Positions 19,402 through 31,600 of a stretch of 64,000 bases of DNA are shown one piece after another; within the stretch, counting starts at the first letter, position 1; each line of letters begins with the position of its first letter. The stretch is from assembly GCA_036924085.1 (NCBI GenBank), contig JAVGWX010000025.1:31879921-31943920 (forward strand), written 5' to 3'. The notes beneath the pieces were generated by a model. That model had not been told where the DNA came from, did no database searches, and saw only the letters and a program-made list of their open reading frames with translations. Position numbers and translations under genes: made by a program. Origin of the DNA: Ariolimax columbianus (taxonomy: Eukaryota; Mollusca; Gastropoda; Stylommatophora; Arionidae).

Positions 19402-19557
19402 CTCGTCTCTAACCGGTTTCTTGAACTCCACCTTCAGCTCGGACTTGCCCTCAGCCTTGCGTCTGGACTGTATGATCCAATTGAGGTCCTGTTTGATCAG
19501 GGTGCTAGCACTGCCAGAGTTCAAGGTCGCCAGGGTGGTTACAACCAGCTTTTCGTC
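19402..19557 (-). CDS. Candidate middle exon of the bZIP gene
   Basis: 156 bp, 52 codons, open in phase 0. The acceptor reads TTTGGACAG above 19557 and the donor GAG/GTACAT at 19402-19401. It encodes STLIKQDLNWIIQSRRKAEG followed by SELKVEFKKPVRDE. The first segment resembles the short conserved stretch before the basic region in ATF3-type proteins (from memory, xFVKEELxxxIQxK). Its phase joins directly to the 12678-12785 exon. The composition is balanced and unlike the surrounding arrays, which supports real coding sequence. The family match is from memory and needs a search. Confidence 0.6.
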
Positions 19558-19572
19558 CTGTCCAAACATGAA

Positions 19573-19836
19573 TAGGTACAGGTAGGTCAGTACAGATAGG
19601 TCAGTACAGGTAGATTAGTACAGGTAGGTCAGTACAGGTAGGTCAGTACAAGTAGATCAGTACAGTTAGGTCAGTACGGGTAGGTCAGTACAGGTAGATC
19701 AGAACAGGTAGGTCAGTATTACTAGGTCAGTACAGGTAGTTCAGTACGGGTAGGTCAGTACAGGTAGATCAGTACAGGTAATTCAGTACGGCTAGGTCAG
19801 TACAGGTAGATCAGTACTGGTAGGTCAGTACGGGTG
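19573..19836. repeat. 14-bp tandem repeat
   Basis: Units taggtcagtacagg with variants tagatcagtacagg and tagttcagtacggg, about 18 copies. Begins about 15 bp upstream of the 19402-19557 exon's acceptor on the minus strand, so it would lie in the upstream intron. Confidence 0.93.
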
Positions 19837-19890
19837 ATAAAGACCACTCTCTCCGGTTGATACATTTTCAATATGTTCAGTCAGTCCACG

Positions 19891-20430
19891 AGACCGATGT
19901 GGGTCGGACAGTGTGGGCAGGGTATGTTTGTCTGATGTGGGCCAGACAGTGTTGGCAGGGTATGTTTGTCTGATGTGGGTCGGACAATGATGGCAGGGTA
20001 TGTTTGTCTGATGTGGGTCGGACAGTGTTTCATCAGGGTTTGTTGGTCTGATGTGGGTCGGACAGTGTTTCATCAGGGTATGTTGGTCTGATGTGGGTCA
20101 GACAGTGTTTCATCAGGGTATGTTGGTCTGATGTGGGTCGGACAGTGTTTCATCAGGGTATGTTTGTCTGATGTGAGTCAGACAGTGTTTCATCAGGGTA
20201 TGTTGGTCTGATGTGGGTCAGACAGTGTTTCATCAGGGTATGTTTGTCTGATGTGGGCCAGACAGCGTTGGCAGAGCATGTTTGTCTGCTGTGGGTCGGA
20301 CAGTGTGGGCAGGGTATGTTTGTCTGATGTGGGCCAGACAGCATTGGCAGGCCATGTTTGTCTGCTGTGGGTCGGACAGTGTGGGCAGGGTATGTTTGTC
20401 TGATGTGGGTCGGACAGTGTTGGCAGATGT
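19891..20430. repeat. 38/40-bp tandem repeat (about 14 copies)
   Basis: Units with core tctgatgtgggtcggacagt. Two classes alternate in blocks: one ends tttcatcagg (40 bp) and one ends gttggcagg or gtgggcagg (38-39 bp). The classes cluster, indicating block duplications. Confidence 0.93.
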
Positions 20431-20600
20431 CATGAGATGATGACATGAGATGACATCAAATTATGTCATGAGATGACATGAGATGATGAGATGAGATGAT
20501 GACATGAGATGACTTGAGATGACATGAGATGACTTGAGATGACATGAGATAACTTGAGATGACATGAACTGATGACATGAGATGAAATGAGATGACAGGA
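20431..20600. repeat. Short ATGAGATGAC-type tandem repeat
   Basis: Irregular copies of gatgacatgagat and gatgacttgagat with an 11-13-bp base period. Adjoins the candidate first coding exon on its 3' (donor) side. Confidence 0.85.
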
Positions 20601-20620
20601 GACATAAAAAGCATCTGTAC

Positions 20621-20833
20621 CAGGTTTCTGGAGTTGAGCAAGCCAGACATTCCTGTGACAGAGACAGGTGATGGCGGCAGTGACAAGCCCGTCATAGAGA
20701 CAGGTGATGACGGCAGTGACATGCATGTCTTAGGTGACATACTGGAGCTGTCCACGGAGGCTGCCAAGGTTGAGAGAGTGCTAACCCTGGCCACACGGAC
20801 AGATGATGAATGGGTGGTGACAGTGGTGGCCAT
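20621..20833 (-). CDS. Candidate first coding exon of the bZIP gene
   Basis: 213 bp, 71 codons on the minus strand, from an ATG in good context (ATCATGGCC) at 20833 to a possible donor CTG/GTACAG at 20621. The product starts MATTVTTHSSSVRVARVSTL and is rich in Ser, Thr and Pro (SLPSSPVSM, SLPPSPVSV), as in many activation regions. It ends in phase 0 and would read directly into the exon at 19402-19557. A weakness is that the opposite strand is also open here and the SPVS segment is an imperfect repeat. The donor is not a strong consensus. Confidence 0.45.
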
Positions 20834-20907
20834 GATGAGGATGAGGTGTGATGGCAACCACAGACAACATCTGAGGACCAATGCAATGTGGGTGATTAAA
20901 CAATAAA

Positions 20908-21353
20908 TGAAGCATCTCACATTCATTGGTAAACAGAGTATCTCACATTCACTGGTAAACAGAGCATGTCACATTCACTGGTAAACAGAGCATCTCACAT
21001 TCACTGGTAAACAGAGCATGTCACATTCACAGGTAAACAGAGCATCTCCCATTCACTGGTAAACAGAGCATGTCACACTCACTGGTAAACAGAGTATCTC
21101 ACATTCACTTGGTAAACAGAGCATCTCACAAGCATTTGTAAACAGAGCACCTCACACACTCTTTTAAACATTGCATCTCACATATCTTCATAAACATAGC
21201 TTCTCACATACATTGGGAAACAGAGCATCCCATACACGTATAAACCGAGCATCTCAAATACACTGGTAAACGGAGCATCTCAAATACATTTGTAAACAGA
21301 ACATATCACATACACTGATGAAAAGAGCCTCTAACATACACTTGTAAACAGTA
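20908..21353. repeat. 26-bp tandem repeat (about 17 copies)
   Basis: Unit aaacagagcatctcacattc plus actggt. Copies become more divergent toward the right (after 21120). Lies just upstream (minus strand sense) of the candidate first exon. Confidence 0.93.
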
Positions 21354-22573
21354 ACACACACACACACCACTGACACGTATAACACACACACACAACTGAC
21401 ATGAATAACACACACAACTGACACGGATAACACACACACACACAAACATACACAACTGACATGGATAACACACACAACTGACACGGATAACACACACCTG
21501 ACATGAATAAAACACACAACTGACACGCATAACACACACAACTGACACACATAACACACACAACTGACATGGATAACACACACACACACATACACGACTG
21601 ACACGGATAACACACACAACTGACACGGATAACACACACCTGACATGAATAAAACACACAACTGACACGCATAACACACACAACTGACACGCATAACACA
21701 CACAACTGACACGCATAACACACACAACTGACACACATAACACACACAACTGACATGGATAACACACACACACACATACACGACTGACACAGATAACACA
21801 CACAACTGACATGGATAACACACACCTGACATGAATAAAACACACTACTGACACGCATAACACACACAACTGACACGCATAACACACACAACTGACACGC
21901 ATAACACACACAACTGACACACATAACACACACAACTGACATGGATAACACACACACACACATACACGACTGACACAGATAACACACACCTGACATGAAT
22001 AAAACACACTACTGACACGCATAACACACACAACTGGCACGGATAACACACACAACTGACATGGATAACACACACAACTGACATGGATAACACACACAAC
22101 TGACATGGATAACATACACAACTGGCACGGATAACACACACAACTGACATGGATAACACACACAACTGACATGGATAACATACACAACTGACATGGATAA
22201 CACACACACACAACTAACACGGATAACACACAACTGGCACGGATAACACACACAACTGACATAGATAACACACACAACTGACATGGATAACACACACAAC
22301 TGACATGGATAACACACACAACTGACATGGATAACACACACAACTGACATGGATAACATACACAACTGGCACGGATAACACACACAACTGACATGGATAA
22401 CACACACAACTGACATGGATAACATACACAACTGACATGGATAACACACACACACAACTAACACGGATAACACACAACTGGCACGGATAACACACACAAC
22501 TGACATAGATAACACACACAACTGACATGGATAACACACACAACTGACACGGATAACACACACAAATGACACT
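21354..22573. repeat. 22-bp AC-rich minisatellite (about 55 copies)
   Basis: Unit aactgacatggataacacac plus ac, with ACAC expansions and cgg/tgg/cgc/cac variants. Larger blocks recur: a segment with tgacatgaataaaacacac followed by several cgcataac units appears at about 21500, 21640, 21830 and 21990. This signals higher-order duplication. Long open frames here are artefacts. Confidence 0.95.
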
Positions 22574-22677
22574 GACAATTCTTTATACGCCAAATCTAAT
22601 AAATAAGATTCAAGTAGAGGAGACGCGACGTGTGTTATTAAAGACATGTGGAGGCTATCGGCCCCGAGCCTGGCGTG
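22574..22677. other. Unique spacer between two arrays
   Basis: About 100 bp of non-repeated sequence; no recognisable feature. Confidence 0.5.
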
Positions 22678-23668
22678 CCCATGCATGTCTGTCTCTCGTG
22701 TCCATGCATGTCTGTCACTCGTGTCCATGCATGTCTGTCGCTCGTGTCCATGCATGTCTGTCGCTCGTGTCCATGCATGTCTGTCGCTCGTGTCCATGCA
22801 TGTCTGTCGCTTGTGTACATGCATGTCTGTCACTCGTATCCATGCATGTCTGTCACTCGTGTCTATGCATGTCTGTCGCTCGTGTCCATGCATGTCTGTC
22901 GCTCGTGTCCATGCATGTCTGTCGCTTGTGTACATGCATGTCTGTCACTCGTGTCCATGCATGTCTGTCACTCGTGTCCATGCATGTCTGTCACTCGTGT
23001 CCATGCATGTCTGTCGCTCGTGTCCATGCATGTCTGTCGCTCGTGTCCATGCATGTCTGTCGCTTGTGTACATGCATGTCTGTCACTCGTATCCATGCAT
23101 GTCTGTCACTCGTGTCTATGCATGTCTGTCGCTCGTGTCCATGCATGTCTGTCTCTCGTGTCCATGCATGTCTGTCGCTCGTGTCCATGCATGTCTGTCG
23201 CTCGTGTCCATGCATGTCTGTCGCTTGTGTACATGCATGTCTGTCACTCGTATCCATGCATGTCTGTCACTCGTGTCCATGCATGTCTGTCGCTCGTGTC
23301 CATGCATGTCTGTCGCTCGTGTCCATGCATGTCTGTCACTCATGTCCATGCATGTCCGTCTCTCGTGTCCATGCATGTCTGTCTCTCGTGTCCATGCATG
23401 TCTGTCGCTCGTGTCCATGCATGTCTGTCGCTCGTGTCCATGCATGTCTGTCGCTTGTGTACATGCATGTCTGTCACTCGTATCCATGCATGTCTGTCAC
23501 TCGTGTCCATGCATGTCTGTCGCTCGTGTCCATGCATGTCTGTCGCTCGTGTCCATGCATGTCTGTCACTCATGTCCATGCATGTCCGTCTCTCGTGTCC
23601 ATGCATGTCTGTCTCTCGTGTCCATGCATGTCTGTCACTCATGTTCATGCATGTCTGTCGCTTGTGTC
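22678..23668. repeat. 23-bp minisatellite (about 43 copies)
   Basis: Unit tgtctgtcgctcgtgtccat plus gca. The rare variant cgcttgtgtacatgc recurs near 22807, 22922, 23060, 23221 and 23451, each followed by cactcgtatcc, showing multi-unit duplications of about 5 to 10 units. All six frames are mostly stop-free. Confidence 0.96.
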
Positions 23669-23672
23669 TGAC

Positions 23673-23815
23673 TAATGGCACACCTGGACAAGGTCATGGA
23701 GAGAATTGTCAGGTTAAGGCGAGACTAATGACCCACCTGGACAAGGTCATGGAGAGAATTGTCAGGTCAAGGCGAGACTGACACACATGGACAAGGTCAT
23801 GGAGAGAATTGTAGA
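23673..23815. repeat. 53-bp tandem repeat, about 2.6 copies
   Basis: Period beginning ggacaaggtcatggagagaa at 23688; consecutive copies nearly identical. Small array at the edge of the 23-bp minisatellite. Confidence 0.9.
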
Positions 23816-23892
23816 CCGGTGCCTATCTATTCACTGCTCGAACTCTGGTTTTATTTAAATGACTTTAGAATGTTCATTTTATAATATTACAT

Positions 23893-24110
23893 TTATGGAG
23901 GCTGAGTGGCCTATATGTGTAGCGTCCATTTCACAATCCCGACGCTCCCGGTTCGAAATCCGCTCGTGTCCAGTTTGGTAGACATTGGTTTTTGTCGCTA
24001 CCCCCTCGTACGGAAAGTAATGGCAACCTACCGTACCTCACACTTGCCAAGAAACTTATAACAGCCAGACAGGTTAACGGTTGTAAGAAGGCACGTTCTG
24101 TAAAGGACTT
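23893..24110 (+). mobile_element. tRNA-derived SINE (possible)
   Basis: A tRNA-like head: ggaggctgagtggcctatat resembles an A box and cggttcgaaatccgctc at about 23950 is a near-perfect B box, separated by a class-II-like long arm. A non-tRNA body follows (tttttgtcgctaccccctcg and onward). Internal boxes A and B recruit RNA polymerase III in SINEs. The right boundary is uncertain, and no tail or target duplication was confirmed. Confidence 0.55.
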
Positions 24111-24344
24111 GCTACTGACTTTTCATTGTAATATTAGATTTAACAGGTAATACATAAAATACAAGGTCATCAACTGGATTATTTTGGGCTTTTTTGTTTT
24201 ATTACTGAGCGGTCTGCAAAAGATGGTTCCTATTTTCAGCGGCCAGTGAACCATGTTTACCCGTCTCCACCGGTCCTTGAGTGCAAGAAGGTTGGGAAAC
24301 AATGTTCTAGAGAACTCCTAGTCTGTCGATAGAAAACATATGAA
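24111..24344. other. Unique sequence, nothing recognised
   Basis: AT-rich sequence after the SINE-like unit and before the 26-bp array. Contains no supportable ORF or splice pair. Confidence 0.5.
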
Positions 24345-25216
24345 GCACAGATCAGCTAGTCTACCTGGCATTGAAGATCAGCTAGTCTAACTTAACTTAA
24401 CATCTTTATACTGGTTTAGAAGACCCTGCAGAGTCTGTATACAACCAGTTACATTTACATCACCTTGCTCTAAAATCTATGCGCATCCAGTTTATTCTTA
24501 AATGCATTAACTGTCCCTGCCTCCACTACCTCCCCTGGCAATGCATTCCAAGCAGACACCACTCTCTGACTAAAAAAATATTTCCTAATATCTAACCTGG
24601 ACCTCTCTTTAGTCAGCTTGTAGCTATGCCCTCGTGTTATTGTAGGTGGCTGTATTTTTAAAAAACTTGTTATAGTCTAATTTATCGATTCCTCTGATCA
24701 TCTTATAAACCTGTATTAAGTCACCACGAATTCTTCTCTCTTCGAGACACTGTAGGCCGGTTTTTCTGAGTCGTTCCTCATAACTGTAATTCTGGAATCC
24801 CACTATCATCTTTGTCGCTCTTTTTTGTATTCTTTCTAGCATGTTTATGTCCCCTCTATGATAAGGACTCCACACCTGAACACAGTACTCCAATCTAGGT
24901 CTAACTAAAGCTTTATACAGTTTGACGATCACTTCCTTGCTCCTATGTCTACCTGGCACATAAGATCAGCTAGTCTACCTGGCCCAGAAACCCAGCTAGT
25001 CTACCTGGCATAGAAGACCAGCTAGTTTACCTGGCACAGAAGACCAGCTAGTCTACCTGGCACAGAAGATCAGCTAGTCTACCTGGCATAGAAGACCAGC
25101 TAGTCTACCTGGCACAGAAGATCAGCTAGTCTACCTGGCATAGAAGATCAGCTAGTCTACCTGGCATAGAAGATCAGCTAGTCTACCTGGCATAGAAGAT
25201 CAGCTAGTCTACCTGG
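24345..25216. repeat. 26-bp minisatellite, interrupted by a CR1-like insertion
   Basis: Unit agaagatcagctagtctacc plus tggcat. About two copies lie left of the CR1-like piece (24345-24389) and ten right of it (24947-25216). The array continues in register across the insertion apart from a 5-bp duplication. Confidence 0.93.
24390..24946 (-). mobile_element. CR1-like LINE 3' fragment with 5-bp target duplication
   Basis: Minus strand encodes HRSKEVIVKLYKALVRPRLE, EYCVQVWSPYHRGDINML and SYEERLRKTGLQCLEERR, then the CR1-type 3'UTR and a TTAAG-type tail (acttaacttaac at 24390). It closely matches 3084-3650. gtcta occurs immediately on both sides (24385-24389 and 24947-24951), as expected for a target-site duplication. 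The host sequence is the 26-bp minisatellite. Strongly 5'-truncated; no function left. Confidence 0.88.
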
Positions 25217-25217
25217 T

Positions 25218-25680
25218 CTTCAGCAAGGGGTGCTACTCTCCAGCAAGGGGTGCTACTCTCCAGCAAGGGGTGCTACTCTCCAGCAAGGGGTGCTACTCTC
25301 CAGCAAGGGGTGCTACAAGAGTGCCACTCTCCAGCAAGGAGTGCTACTATCCAGCAAGGAGTGCTACAAGAGTGCCACTCTCCAGCAAGGGGTGCTACTC
25401 TCCAGCAAGGGGTGCCACTCTCCAGCAAGGGTGCTACTCTCCAGCAAGGGGTGCTACTCTCCAGCAAGGGGTGCTACTCTCCAGCAAGGGGTGCTACTCT
25501 CCAGCAAGGGGTGCTACAAGAGTGCCACTCTCCAGCAAGGAGTGCTACTATCCAGCAAGGAGTGCTACAAGAGTGCCACTCTCCAGCAAGGGATGCTACT
25601 CTCCAGCAAGGGGTGCCACTCTCCAGCAAGGGTGCTACTCTCCAGCAAGGGGTGCCACTCTCCAGCAAGGAGTGCCAAGA
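25218..25680. repeat. 20-bp minisatellite (about 23 copies)
   Basis: Unit ctctccagcaaggggtgcta. A block with caagagtgccactctccagc and agtgctactatcc recurs near 25315 and 25515, about 200 bp apart, indicating a duplicated multi-unit block. It passes directly into the giant array, whose own units begin with gcaagagagggttgg. Confidence 0.95.
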
Positions 25681-28600
25681 GGCAAGAGAGGGTTGGGGCA
25701 AGAGAGGGTTGGGGCAAGAGACCGGAGATGGTTGGGGCAAGAGACCGGTGATGGTTGGGGCAAGAGAGGGTTGGGGCAAGAGAGGTTTGGGGCAAGAGAG
25801 GGTTGGGGCAAGAGAGGGTTGGGGCAAGAGACCGGAGATGGTTGGGGCAAGAGAGGGTTGGGGCAGGAGACGGTTGGGGAAAGAGACCGGAGATGGTTGG
25901 GGGCAAGAGACGGTTGAGGCAAGAGACAGGAGACGGCTGGGGCAAGAGACGGTTGGGGCAAGAGAATGGAGATGGTTGGGGCAGGAGACGGTTGGGGCAA
26001 GATACCGGAGACGGTTGGGGCAAGAGACCGGAAACGGTTGGGGCAAGACAAGGTTGGGGCAAGAGACTGGAGATGGTTGGGGCAAGAGAGGGTTGGGGCA
26101 AGAGAGGGTTGGGGCAAGAGAGGGTTGGGGCAAGAGACCAGAGATGGTTGGGGCAAGAGACCAGAGATGGTTGGGACAAAAGAACGGAGATGGTTGGCGC
26201 AAGAGATGGTTGGAGCAAGAGACCGGAGATGGTTGGGGCAAGAGAGGGTTGGGGCAAGAGACCGGAGATGGTTGGGACAAGAGAGGGTTGGGGCAAGAGA
26301 CCGGAGATGGTTGGGACAAGAGAGGGTTGGGGCAAGAGAGGGTTGGGGCAAGAGACCGGAGATGGTTGGGGCAAGAGAGGGTTGGGGCAATAGAGGGTTG
26401 GGGCAAGAGACCGGAGATGGTTGGGGCAAGAGAGGGTTGGGGAAAGAGAGGGTTGGGGCAAGAGACCTGAGATGGTTGGGACAAGAGAGGGTTGGGGCAA
26501 GAGACCGGAAATGGTTGGGGCAAGAGACCGGAGATGGTTGGGGCAAGAGAGGGTTGGGGCAGGAGACCTGAAATGGTTGGGGCAAGAGACCGGAGATGGT
26601 TGGGGCAAGAGAGGGTTGGGGCAAGAGACTGGAGATGGTTGGGGCAAGAGACCGGAGATGGTTGGGGCAAGAGAGGGTTGGGGCAAGAGACCGGAGATGG
26701 TTGGGGCAAGAGACCGGAGATGGTTGGGGCAAGAGACTGGAGATGGTTGGGGCAAGAGACCGGAGATGGTTGAGGCAAGAGAGGGTTAGGGCAAGAGAGG
26801 GTTGGGGCAAGAGAGGGTTGGGGCAAGAGAGGGTTGGGGCAAGAGAGGGTTGGGGCAAGAGAGGGTTGGGGCAAGAGACCGGAGATGGTTGGGGCAAGAG
26901 AGGGTTGGGGCAGGAGACGGTTGGGGAAAGAGACCGGAGATGGTTGGGGGCAAGAGATGGTTGAGGCAAGAGACAGGAGACGGCTGGGGCAAGAGACAGG
27001 AGATGGTTGGGGCAGGAGACGGTTGGGGCAAGATACCGGAGACGGTTGGGGCAAGAGACCGGAGACGGTTGGGGCAAGACAGGATTGGGGCAACAGACAG
27101 GAGACGGTTGGGGCAAGAGAGGGTTGGAGCAAGAGACAGGAGATGGTTGGGGCAAGAGAGGGTTGGGGCAAGAGACCAGAGATGGTTGGGGCAAGAGAGG
27201 GTTGGGGCAAGAGACCAGAGATGGTTGGGACAAGAGAGGGTTGGGGAAAGAGACCGGAGATGGTTGAAGCAAGAGACTGGAGATGGTTGGGGCAAGAGAC
27301 AGGAGATGGTTGGGGCAAGAGATGGTTGGGGCAAGAGACCGGAGATGGTTGGGGCAAGAGACCGGAGATGGTTGGGGCAAGAGACCGGAGATGGTTGTGG
27401 CAAGAGATGGTTGGCGCAAGAGATGGTTGGGGCAAGAGATGGTTGGGGCAAGAGATGGTTGGGGCAAGAGACCGGAGATGGTTGGGACAAGAGACCGGAG
27501 ATGGTTGGGGAAAGAGAGGGTTGGGGCAAGAGACCAGAGATGGTTGGGGCAAGAGACCGGAGATGGTTGGGGCAAGAGACCGGAGATGGTTGGGGCAAGA
27601 GACCGGAGATGGTTGGGGCAAGAGACCGGAGATGGTTGGGGCAAGAGACCGGAGATGGTTTGGGCAAGAGAGGGTTGGGGCAAGAGAGGGTTGGGGCAAG
27701 AGACCGGAGATGGCTGGGGCAAGAGAGGGTTGGGGCAAGAGACCGGAGATGGTTGGGACAAGAGAGGGTTGGGGCAAGAGACCGGAGATGGTTGGGACAA
27801 GAGAGGGTTGGGGCAATAGAGGGTTGGGGCAAGAGACCGGAGATGGTTGGGGCAAGAGAGGGTTGGGGCAAGAGACCGGAGATGGTTGGGACAAGAGAGG
27901 GTTGGGGCAAGAGACCGGAAATGGTTGGGGCAAGAGACCGGAGATGATTGGGGCAAGAGAGGGTTGGGGCAGGAGACCTGAAATGGTTGGGGCAAGAGAC
28001 CGGAGATGGTTGAGGAAAGAGAGGGTTGGGGCAAGAGACCGGAGATGGTTGGGGCAAGAGACTGGAGATGGTTGGGGCAAGAGAGGGTTGGGGCAAGAGA
28101 CCGGAGATGGTTGGGGCAAGAGAGGGTTGGGGCAAGAGACCGGAGATGGTTGGGGCAAGAGACTGGAGATGGTTGGGGCAAGAGACCGGAGATGGTTGGG
28201 GCAAGAGAGGGTTGGGGCAAGAGAGGGTTGGGGCAAGAGAGGGTTGGGGCAAGAGACCAGAGATGGTTGCGGCAAGAGAGGGTTGGGGCAGGAGACGGTT
28301 GGGGAAAGAGACCGGAGATGGTTGGGGGCAAGAGATGGTTGAGGCAAGAGACAGGAGATGGTTGGGGCAGGAGACGGTTGGGGCAAGATACCAGAGACGG
28401 TTGGGGCAAGAGACCGGAGACGGTTGGGGCAAGACAGGATTGGGGCAACAGACAGGAGACGGTTGGGGAAAGAGAGGGTTGGAGCAAGAGAAAGGAGATG
28501 GTTGGGGCAAGAGAGGGTTGGGGCAAGAGACCAGAGATGGCTGGGGCAAGAGAGGGTTGGGGCAAGAGACCAGAGATGGTTGGGGCAAGAGAGGGTTGGG

Positions 28601-31600
28601 GCAAGAGACCGGAGATGGTTGGGGCAAGAGACTGGAGATGGTTGGGGCAAGAGAGGGTTGGGGCAAGAGATAGGAGATGGTTGGGGCAAGAGATGGTTGG
28701 GGAAAGAGACAGGAGATGGTTGGGGCAAGAGACTGGAGATGGTTGGGGATGAAGAGGATTGGGGCAAGAGACAGGAGATGGTTGGGGCAAGAGACAGGAG
28801 ATGGTTTGGGCAAGAGATGGTTGGGGAAAAGACCGGAGATGGTTGGGGCAAGAGACCAGAGATGGTTGGGGCAAGAGATGGTTGGGGCAAGAGATGGTTG
28901 GGGCAAGAGATGGTTGGGGCAAGAGACCGGAGATGGTTGGGACAAGAGACCGGAGATGGTTGGGGAAAGAGAGGGTTGGGGCAAGAGACCAGAGATGGTT
29001 GGGGCAAGAGACTGGAGATGGTTGGGGCAAGAGACCGGAGATGGTTGGGGCAAGAGACCGGAGATGGTTGGGGCAAGAGACCGGAGATGGTTGGGGCAAG
29101 AGACCGGAGATGGTTGGGGCAAGAGAGGGTCTGGGCAAGAGAGGGTTGGGGCAAGAGACCGGAGATGGTTGGGGAAAGAGACAGGAGATGGTTGGGGCAA
29201 GAGAGGGTTGGGGCAAGAGAGGGTTGGAAAAGAGACCGGAGATGGTTGGGGCAAGAGACCGGAGATGGTTGGGGCAAGAGAGGGTTGGGGCAAGAGACCG
29301 GAGATGGTTGGGGCAAGAGAGGGTTGGGGAAAGAGAGGGTTGGGACAAGAGATCGGAGATGGTTGGGGCAAGAGACCGGAGATGGTTGGGGCAAGAGAGG
29401 GTTGGGGCAAGAGAGGGTTGGGGCAAGAGACCGGAGATGGTTGGGGCAAGAGACAGGAGATGGTTGGGGCAAGAGAGGGTTGGGGCAAGAGAGGGTTGGA
29501 AAAGAGACCGGAGATGGTTGGGGCAAGAGACCGGAGATGGTTGGGGAAAGAGACCGGAGATGGTTGGGGCAAGAGAGGGTTGGGGAAAGAGAGGGTTGGG
29601 ACAAGAGACCGGAGATGGTTGGGGCAAGAGACCGGAGATGGTTGGGGCAAGAGAGGGTTGGGGCAAGAGACCAGAGATGGTTGGGGCAAGAGAGGGTTGG
29701 GGCAAGAGACCGAAGATGGTTGGGACAAGAAAGGGTTGGGGCAAGAGACCGGAGATAGTTGGGGCAAGAGAAGGTTGGGGCAAGAGATAGGAGATGGTTG
29801 GGGCAAGAGAGGGTTGGGGCAAGAGACAGGAGATGGTTGGGGCAAGAGAGGGTTGGGGGAAAAGACAGGAGATGGTTGGGGCAAGAGACCGGAGATGGTT
29901 GGGACAAGAGACCGGAGATGGTTGGGGCAAGAGACCAGAGATGGTTGGGGCAAGAGACCGGAGATGGTTGGGGCAAGAGACCAGAGATGGTTGGGGCAAG
30001 AGAGGGTTGGGGCAAGAGACCGGAGATGGTTGGGGCAAGAGACCGGAGATGGTTGGGGCAAGAGACCGGAGATGGTTGGGGCAAGAGACCAGAGATGGTT
30101 GGGGCAAGAGAGGGTTGGGGCAAGAGACCAGAGATGGTTGGGGCAAGAGACCGGAGATGGTTGGGGCAAGAGACCAGAGATGGTTGGGGCAAGAGAGGGT
30201 TGGGACAAGAGAACGGAGATGGTTGGGGCAAGAGACCGGAGATGGTTGGGGCAAGAGACTAGAGATGGTTGGGGCAAGAGAGGGTTGGGGCAAGAGAGGG
30301 TTGGGGCAAGAGAGGTTTGGGGCAAGAGACCGGAGATGGTTGGAGCAAGAGAGGGTTGGGGCAAGAGAGGGTTGGGGCAAGAGAGGGTTGGGACAAGAGA
30401 CCGGAGATGGTTGGGGCAAGAGAGGGTTGGGGCAAGAGAGGGTTGGCGCAAGAGACCGGAGATGGTTGGGGCAAGAGAGGGTTGGGGCAAGAGAGGGTTG
30501 GGGCAAGAGAGGTTTGGGGCAAGAGTCCGGAGATGGTTGGAGCAAGAGAGGGTTGGGGCAAGAGAGGGTTGGGGCAAAAGAGGGTTGGGACAAGAGACCG
30601 GAGATGGTTGGGGCAAGAGAGGGTTGGGGCAAGAGAGGGTTGGGGCAAGAGACCGGAGATGGTTGGGACAAGAGACCGGAGATGGTTGGGGCAAGAGAGG
30701 GTTGGGGCAAGAGAGGGTTGGGGCAAGAGACCGGATATGGTTGGGGCAAGAGAGGGTTGGGGCAAGAGACCGGAGATGGTTGCGGCATGAGAGGGTTGGG
30801 GCAAGAGAGGGTTGGGACAAGAGAGGTTTGGGGCAAGAGATGGTTGGGGCAAGAGAGGTTTGGGGCAAGAGACTGGAGATGGTTGGGGCAAGAGAGGGTT
30901 GGGGCAAGAGACTGGAGATGGTTGGGACAAAAGACCGGAGATGGTTGGGGCAAGAAAGGGTTGGGGCAAGAGACTGGAGATGGTTGGGGTAAAAGAGGGT
31001 TGGGGAAAGAGACTGGAGATGGTTGGGGCAAGAGACTGAAGATGGTTGGCGCAAGAGATGGTTGGGGCAAGAGACCGGAGATGGTTGGGATAAGAGACCG
31101 GAGATGGTTGGGGCAAGAGATGGTTGGGGCAAGAGAGGGTTGGGGCAAGAGACTGGAGATGGTTGGGGCAAGAGACTGGAGATGGTTGGCGCAAGAGATG
31201 GTTGGGGCAAGACACCGGAGATGGTTGGGACAAGAGAGGGTTGGGGCAAGAAACCGGAGATGGTTGGGGCAAGAGAGGGTTGGGGCAAGAGACTGGAGAT
31301 GGTTGGGGCAAGAGAGGGTTGGGGCAAGAGACGGGAGATGGTTGGGACAAGAGACCGGAGATGGTTGGGGCAAGAGAGGGTTGGGGCAAGAGACCGGCGA
31401 TGGTTTGGGCAAGAGACAGGAAATGGTTGGGGCAAGAGAGGGTTGGGGCAAGAGACCAGAGATGGTTGGGGCAAGAGAGGGTTGGGGCAGGAGAGGGTTG
31501 GGGCAAGAGACCGGAAATGGTTGGGGCAAGAGAGGGTTGGGGCAAGAGACCGGAGATGGTTGGGGCAAGAGAGGGTTGGGGCAAGAGACCAAAGATGGTT

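Noticed and set aside
21306..23781. Cysteine-rich open frames (CVIHVSCVCYPCQL; MHVCRSCPCMSV) resembling small Cys-rich proteins
   Set aside because: Direct translation of 22- and 23-bp arrays, open in several frames and both strands.
23893..23975. Functional tRNA gene
   Set aside because: Stem pairing is poor and no clear anticodon loop can be drawn; a non-tRNA body follows, as in SINEs.
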